The notes beneath the pieces were generated by a model. That model made no database searches, was not told the DNA's origin, and saw only the letters and a list, made by a program, of their open reading frames with translations. From Trifolium pratense (lineage: Eukaryota; Streptophyta; Magnoliopsida; Fabales; Fabaceae), in assembly GCF_020283565.1 (NCBI RefSeq), contig NC_060064.1, forward strand, positions 18,496,337 through 18,560,336: DNA of 64,000 bases, read 5' to 3'. The position numbers and the translations under genes are program-made. Within the stretch, counting starts at the first letter, position 1; each line of letters starts with the position of its first letter. Positions 58,333 through 64,000 of this stretch are shown in pieces.

Positions 58333-58496
58333 ATGCTAGACAGTGCTCCGAGATACTGTTTAAGAAAACAAATATAGTAATATGACATTGAAGTTTGTAC
58401 AGTCAACTTATCGAAATTATAAAAAGTATTATTTTCAATTTAGAATTTTTCTTTTTTGATTTCCTGAATCAGTGTCCCAGGGACACCAGTTAACAT
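58333..58496. mobile_element. Short TIR element of the ATGYTAAC family
   Basis: 164 bp. The ends are ATGCTAGACAGTGCTCCG and, inverted, ATGTTAACTGGTGTCCCTG. The interior shares GTACAGTCAAC and ATTTTCAAT with 27393-27562 (GTGTAGTCAAC, ATTTTCAAT). About the same length, so it is a diverged sister copy. Non-coding. Confidence 0.6.
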
Positions 58497-58825
58497 ACCT
58501 ATTAAATATAGTGTAAATTTTTGTATATCTAAATAACACAATTGTGTTTTGATGTGCCCCAATATAAATTCCTAAAGTTACTTGGAGCTTTTGGACTCCG
58601 AAACAATGCAATAAAAAAAAATACCAAGAAAGTATAAGAGAGACATTTTTTCTTCATCTCTTCTGCTTTTCCTCATCTATTCCTGCCCTTTGTAATCATG
58701 AGTCCTTATGCCATCATTACCATATAAGTCTCTCTCATCTCTCTCTCACACACACATACAAACACAAAATCACAGCTATATTGATCAATTTTCTTTCACC
58801 CTTCTTATATCAAATTTTTCTCACC

Positions 58826-58833
58826 TATAAAAA
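58826..58833 (+). promoter_or_regulatory. TATA box of the LITTLE ZIPPER gene
   Basis: TATAAAAA lies 113-120 bp before the start codon, in the usual context CACCTATAAAAACC. A pyrimidine-rich leader (about 58860-58940) follows. Confidence 0.75.
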
Positions 58834-58945
58834 CCCCTTGTAATTGCCTATTTGTTACACCTCATTCACTAACCATCAATATCTTTTAGCTTCCCATTTT
58901 TCTTTTTCTTGCAAGAGAAACCTTCTCTCTCAAAAGGGAAACATA

Positions 58946-59399
58946 ATGTGTTGTTTCTCTTCACAACATGACACTCTTTATGCTCCTCTCTCCAAGAGAC
59001 ACCACTGTAGGCACCTTAGGTTGAGCCACCTCAAAAGGTACACTTCTACTCTTTTTATCGTAAAAAATCGAACTCAGTATCTCAGAATTTACAACACTCG
59101 TCGTCTATAATATATACTTTTTTTTTTATTTTTGTAACATTAAGATAACATGTATATATGATTGGTGATGTAGAAGGAGAACACAATTGAAAGAAGCAAA
59201 ACAAAGAAAAAAGATGATTGAGGTGAAAGAAGAGATTAAGATGAAAAATTTGAAATTGTATATGGAGAATCAAACCATCATAGAAGAGAATGAGAAGTTG
59301 AGGAAACAAGCTATGCTTCTTCACAAAGAGAATCAAGACCTTATGTCTCAACTCCAAATGAAGCTTTCAGAACAAAATATTAATACCAATAATAATTAA
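58946..59399 (+). CDS. ZPR: LITTLE ZIPPER (ZPR) protein, HD-ZIP III inhibitor
   Basis: Two exons, 58946-59037 and 59174-59399, joined through AG|A with phase kept; 105 aa. The N-terminal extension is Cys/His-rich (MCCFSSQHD). A basic stretch (RRRTQLKEAKQRKK, 31-44) leads to the signature leucine zipper at about 53-96: NLKLYMENQTIIEENEKL followed by LLHKENQDLMSQLQ. ZPRs heterodimerise with the zipper of class III HD-ZIP transcription factors and block DNA binding. They are themselves HD-ZIP III targets, forming a feedback loop in shoot meristem and leaf polarity. The N-terminal extension and length point to the ZPR1/ZPR2 side of the family rather than the shorter ZPR3/ZPR4. No START or homeodomain is present, as expected. 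Confidence 0.92.
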
Positions 59400-60422
59400 C
59401 TAGCTATTGGCTAATTAATATTTCTTATATTTTATATAGGTTTGATTATTTTGTGTCAATCATCCTTAATTAAGATATGTTAGCCTTGAATCTTAACTTT
59501 TCTTTTATCTTCAAATTTGCTTCTTAGTTTTTTAAATTAATTAATTTTCTAGCAATAAGTTTAGAGTGATATAATAAAGATGAATAGGTAATGTGCCAAT
59601 TATATTGTAACATTATTACATAGAATATAATATTGTGCAATATTGCTATATTGGGTCAAATATTTGACTTCATGATGGTATATGTTTAGAGAAGGGAAAA
59701 CAAAATACCCAAAAATGTCTTGGTTTTCCCCTCTTATGAGTGTAATTGTATTAAAGTCATGCAAGTAGTTAATTAAATTGAAAGGTAAATTTTCATTTGT
59801 ATTTGAATACTTTTATAAAATTGAAAAATGTTTTTTATTGAATTCAGTCATGACCTTTTTCAATTGAATAACAGAATAAGCATATCATGTAATATAATAA
59901 TAACACTTAGTAGTTAGGTACAATATTTGACTGCTTAACCAGTAATTATATATTGTCATTGGCTATACAAGGGCAATCATCCATTATCCAAATAAAAGCT
60001 TGTTTTTAAGGAATTATTATTATCCAATCCAATATAAAGCTAAAGTGTGAGATGTGGAGTTATCATATCAATTTCTATCCAACTTTAATTTTAAGAAGAA
60101 CCACTAAAATTTAAGCATTCTTTATTTCTCATGATTTGAGAAAATATTGTTTGTTTTACTTCTTTTTTTACTTTTAATTAAATTTAAAAAAATTGTTATA
60201 ATGTGTTTTTGTATGATTTCTTGTACAAATATTAAAAATAGTAAATAAAATAAAAGTAATAGATCAGTAATTTCTCACCACCTTTAATATTGCTTTCAAT
60301 TTATTTGGGTTTTTTGTTGATGGTTGATAAATTTCGGGGCCTACCGGACACTCGGTCTAAAGTAAAAAAGATTTAGCGAGGCCTTAAAAAAACACAAAAC
60401 TTATAAAAATAATCAAAGGTCA
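59400..60422. other. Downstream of ZPR, no further gene
   Basis: AT-rich 3' UTR and intergenic DNA. Nothing recognised beyond low-complexity runs. Confidence 0.4.
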
Positions 60423-60845
60423 AATGCATTCAGAAGTCCTTTAAGTTTCACGTTTGTAATAGTTGAGTCTTTTTAAGTTTTTCAAGTAACAAATAGGTAT
60501 TGTCAAAAAAAAAAAGTAGCAAACAAGTAATTTAAGTTTCTAACTCTTTGCACCATTGTCCTTTCAGTTATTTTACGTTTACAAAAACGTTGACGTGGCC
60601 GTTAATTCTGATGTTAACTAAGATGAATTTGGGGCTCAATATGATGTGAACCATGAGCCTTAGATAGTCGAGGCTCACCCAACTGGCAGAGAGGAGTTGG
60701 AAGAAGGTTAACGGTGCAACAAGGTAGAAACCTAAAGGACTGATTTGTTAGCTGAAAACCTTAAAAACTCATTTGTTACCTAAAAAACTTAAAAGACTTA
60801 ACTACTACAAATGCGGAACTTAAAGAACTCTTGGATGCATTTCAT
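60423..60845. mobile_element. Foldback MITE with long TIRs
   Basis: About 420 bp. The left arm (AATGCATTCAGAAGTCCTTT...) and the right arm, inverted (AATGCATCCAAGAGTTCTTT...), stay similar for about 100 bp through GTTGAGTCTTTTTAAG / GTTAAGTCTTTTAAG. The centre is GC-richer. This Mutator-like style matches 12083-12334. The TSD was not resolved. Confidence 0.6.
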
Positions 60846-62656
60846 CTAATTTAAAATGTCAAGTTTTGCACCGTCCATGAATTGAACCTTAGTTTAGAAG
60901 AATATGAGACTCATATTCTGATCATCTTAATTTATATTTGCCGAACACTTCTAATACCTCACCACACCGATTTCGCAGCTCGACTTTCTTCGCAGCTTTC
61001 GAGCCTTATCTTGTCTTGCTCTTCTTTAAAGAAATTGCTTGAACGACTTCCAAAGAAAATCTGACTGCAACGGCTAAGCTTAACAAATATCTATAAAAAT
61101 TTATCATTTTATATAGTTAGGCTTTAATACAGTTTTGGCCCTTCAAGTTCCATAATTGCTTGATTTTGGACCCCACATTTCAACTACTTGATTTTAACCC
61201 CTAAGTTTCACAATTGTTCGATTTTAGCCCTCCATTTTTCAATTGTTCGATTTTGGCCCCCAAGTTTACCCCTTTTGCATTTGCTAGCTCCCGTTGAATT
61301 TTTTGGTTAAAAATTGGTTATGTGACATTTTTTTAAAAAATTAATTTTATATGCGTTTGGCATCTATATTTATGATAATGTGTACTGTTTTTCTATAGAA
61401 ATTTAAAGGACAACAATAAAAACTATGTAAACCAAATGAGCATAAATGTTAGGGAGGAAATTTCCTTCCCCCAATATGATTTTTTTTTTGTTACTCCCCC
61501 AATATGATTTGAATGTACACATTAAACTATACAGATTTTGTGTTGCTTTTCACATTCATTCAGTAGAGGCTTCAAAACACCCTTTTGTATCCATTCTCTT
61601 GGGGTAGATTCCTTGGAAAAGACGCTTCTTGTCCAAGTCTTGGATTAGGCCAGGAGATTAGAGTCGAAAGTATACTTTCAAACAAAATATGGCTACCGAA
61701 AATTCACTTTTAGAAAAGTGTAGTTTTTTAAAAAAGTAGGGTAAACAGTAGCTTCAGCTGTTTATACAAGGATTTGGATACAAAAGTATTAGTGCTGTAG
61801 GCTTAATCAAAAATACATCCAATGCCCAATATCATAAATAACTAGCAGTGCTCTTCAATTCAATTAGAACGGTAAAACCTCATGCACTAAAACAACCACA
61901 GTTCGATTCCTCGCAACTGCAATCGAGAGAGGGCTGGAAGCACTTGATACCAGACCCTGAACTAGATTAGGCGGTTCGGTGAACTGAATACTGGTGGTGG
62001 AAAAAAAAAAGACAAAAAACAAACATGGTTGTCTTAAAAATTATGGAAAATGTAGATTCTGGTTTTGCCTTCACCATGTTTTTTCGGGGCGTTAAGAATT
62101 TGTAACATAATTTTCAATAAAGACAATAACTATTCTTTCAATACAACTAAAGTGACAAATACAGATCATAGAACATAGCACAAATCTCCAATTTACCTAC
62201 TCATTTTTTTGAGACAAAAAGAAAAGTCACAATTTCATTAAAAATAGAAAATTAAGGGGAAGGAAAGCAAACTGCCACACATAAATGTAAGGGAAGATAA
62301 TCAAGAACTTGTTATTCATTATGATAATGTTTCAATGGTTTGATGTCCACCTATCCAAGTTCTAAACAAAAACTGACTTCTAAAATTGCATGAATGGGTT
62401 TGTTTCTGTAAAAGGGTTTTGGCATATTTGAAACAAGGTTCATACAATATGCAGATAGTTTTAATTACGAACAAAATTTGAACCAGTTTCCAACTACAAA
62501 GTAATCAGTCAAAAGAAACAAGATCTTATTAGTCGAGTTTACCTAATCATGGACTACAACATACATAATCTTGTCTTTTAAGTTTCACAGAAAACCCCAT
62601 AAGGGATACAATAAGTCTACAAGGTAACCTAAGTAAATAACAACTAACCACCTAAA
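60846..62656. other. Intergenic with repeat fragments, 3' of DHDPS
   Basis: A block of GATTTTGGCCCCCAAGTTT-type phrases at 61130-61290 repeats about every 30-45 bp and looks like a decayed TIR element. A micro-insertion with 15-bp repeats is at 61468-61510. A tRNA-like phrase with B box AGTTCGATTCCT is at 61900-61911. 62550-62656 is probably the 3' UTR of the minus-strand DHDPS gene. Confidence 0.45.
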
Positions 62657-63584
62657 TTAATAACGACTAACCAAGAAAAAGTCGTCGTCATCAAGAACCT
62701 GGACGTCTTCGGTTCCAACAAAATGCTCTCGACCAATTTCCTTCACCAAATTGACAAATTCTATCCTTTTCTCCAAAGGGAGAGGTACAAATGGCAGCCT
62801 GAAAACTGGCCTGACAACTCCAAGTTGAGCTAAAGCCGTGTTCAAACCAATGGGATTTGGCATGTGGAAAAGCCAGTCAATCAAAGGCAAGAGCTTAGAA
62901 TTCAAAGCAGGATTTTTTCCTACAAACATGAGTTGTTGCATTAAACCAGGAATTAGGTTGCTTGCAACAGATATAACTCCAGTAGCCCCATAACCCCATC
63001 TAGCATCATGGCATTGATCATCGTTCCCACTCCACACAACAATTCTATTATCAGTATACTCTTTGATCCGGTCATTTCCAACACATTCTTTGACACCAGC
63101 CAACCAAGTACTTTGAGCTAAGTTTTGAATCACATGTGGAGGAATGTCTTGACCAGTCCGTGAAGGCACATTATATATGATCGTGGGCCCCATGGAAAGC
63201 ACACTTTGAAAGTGAGCAACCATACCATCCAAGGAGGTTTTGCCATAGTAAGGGTTTATATGAAGGGCAGCATGCATTCCAACTGCAAAACCCTGCTCTG
63301 TGGCATGAATTGCTTCCCTGGTCGAGTTGCTTCCGGTATTTCCAATAACCTTAATATTCCCACCAAAACAGTTGACTGTGTGCGCAATAAGCATTATGTG
63401 CTCTTCCCAGCTCATTAGTTGGCCTTCACCAGTTGTGCCACCAACAATAACACCTTCAACTCCATTCTCGATCTGCATATTTACCAAAGCATCATATGCT
63501 TCAAGATCAAATCGACCATCAGGTAGGTATGGAGTTTTTATGGCAGTTATCAATCTCAGACTTTTTATGTCCTCAGTACAAGTC
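62657..63584 (-). CDS. DHDPS: 4-hydroxy-tetrahydrodipicolinate synthase (DHDPS), 3' exon
   Basis: One long exon after the acceptor TATTTACAG (ending at 63585) codes about 308 residues to a TAG/TAA-type stop at 62657. The enzyme condenses pyruvate with aspartate semialdehyde, the committed step of plastid lysine synthesis. Visible signatures: GGTTGEGQ (substrate-binding Thr-Thr), [10 protein letters not shown] (catalytic Tyr), GVKECVGN (Schiff-base Lys), [19 protein letters not shown] at the C-terminus. The region after the GEGQ motif (SWEEHIMLI) lies near the lysine-feedback site and shows no obvious defect. The first base completes a split codon, so an upstream exon with the plastid transit peptide must lie beyond 64000; none is visible at 63588-64000. 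The frame is intact. Confidence 0.95.
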
Positions 63585-63587
63585 CTG

Positions 63588-64000
63588 TAAATACAATATA
63601 TAGCTTCATTTGTACAGATTATGTGAAAAGCAGCAAAAACTCAAACAGGCAGCCATGACACCAGAAACACGTGAGACCCTTTTAAATATACTCCTTAAAA
63701 CATGCAGCAGTACAATTGCAATTTAGGGAGAAAATATAAATCAATGCATAAGAAGTTTGCAGATCAAAGATACATATCATAAATCAGAAAGTAAAATCTT
63801 TTGTTTTTGTCAATTTTTTGCAGATCAAAGATACATATCACAGATCAAAGCATACATTCTATAGTTCCCTCCAATCTACACAATACAGACATATCACATA
63901 ACCACATGTAATACACAAAACATCAACCAGAAAAATGAAAAGATGAAAGCACATAGAAAATATAGAATTCAGTATGAAAATTAATGAATTTGGAACAGTA
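63588..64000 (-). other. DHDPS intron
   Basis: Intronic, AT-rich, without coding exon. A 24-bp perfect direct repeat flanks a 37-bp insert at 63756-63840. Confidence 0.6.

Noticed and set aside
60485..60529. Poly(A) insert TTGTC plus A run between AGTAACAAATAGGTA and AGTAGCAAACAAGTA
   Set aside because: The flanking words recur in the other arm of the surrounding foldback element, also as two copies, so the repeat probably belongs to the element and is not a target-site duplication.
1..64000. CRISPR array, bacterial operon or phage-type defence system
   Set aside because: The window is eukaryotic nuclear DNA with spliced genes. The only regular repeats are transposon or satellite in nature.

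Overview
The window is AT-rich nuclear DNA from a flowering plant. The genes have many introns with GT..AG borders, long intergenic stretches are full of transposon remains, and several protein families are plant-specific (fasciclin-like AGP, LITTLE ZIPPER). The repeat flavour suggests a papilionoid legume of the Medicago/Trifolium/pea type, but that is an inference. There is no prokaryotic organisation, CRISPR array or operon.

Layout. A tRNA-Val(AAC) gene lies at 443-515, followed by fragments of an unidentified minus-strand gene and a possible orphan 5' gene end. From 2667 to 10110 sits a Copia LTR retrotransposon whose two 559-bp LTRs look identical; its target-site duplication (TSD) is TAAGC. 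10.1-18.9 kb is gene-free: a 5'-truncated LINE-type insertion, a Mutator-like MITE, a degenerate tandem repeat, a recent ~1.97-kb tandem duplication (13462-17394) and a Stowaway MITE. A single-exon FLA8-like fasciclin gene is at 18979-20241. 20.2-24.1 kb holds LTR-like debris. A seven-exon VMS1/ANKZF1-like gene runs from 24174 to 30771. A 948-bp hAT element with a perfect 8-bp TSD and two SINE insertions follow. A thirteen-exon FHA/coiled-coil gene runs from 33751 to 49585. Its 8.1-kb seventh intron carries a second young Copia element (36975-41301) and a hAT-like element, and its eleventh intron carries another hAT element. A decayed LINE lies at 50.9-51.9 kb. A two-exon LITTLE ZIPPER gene is at 58946-59399. 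The 3' part of a DHDPS gene (lysine biosynthesis) is on the minus strand at 62657-63584 and leaves the window.

The genes do not form a pathway: cell-surface AGP, ribosome-quality-control release factor, FHA scaffold, HD-ZIP III inhibitor and lysine biosynthesis.

The most unusual signal is scattered. About a dozen tiny inserts (12-49 bp) consist of little more than a few bases plus poly(A), usually with a C just before the A run, and most are flanked by 9-24-bp direct repeats. They look like retroposition events that copied almost nothing but the tail. All coordinates come from reading by eye; no alignment or database search was run.
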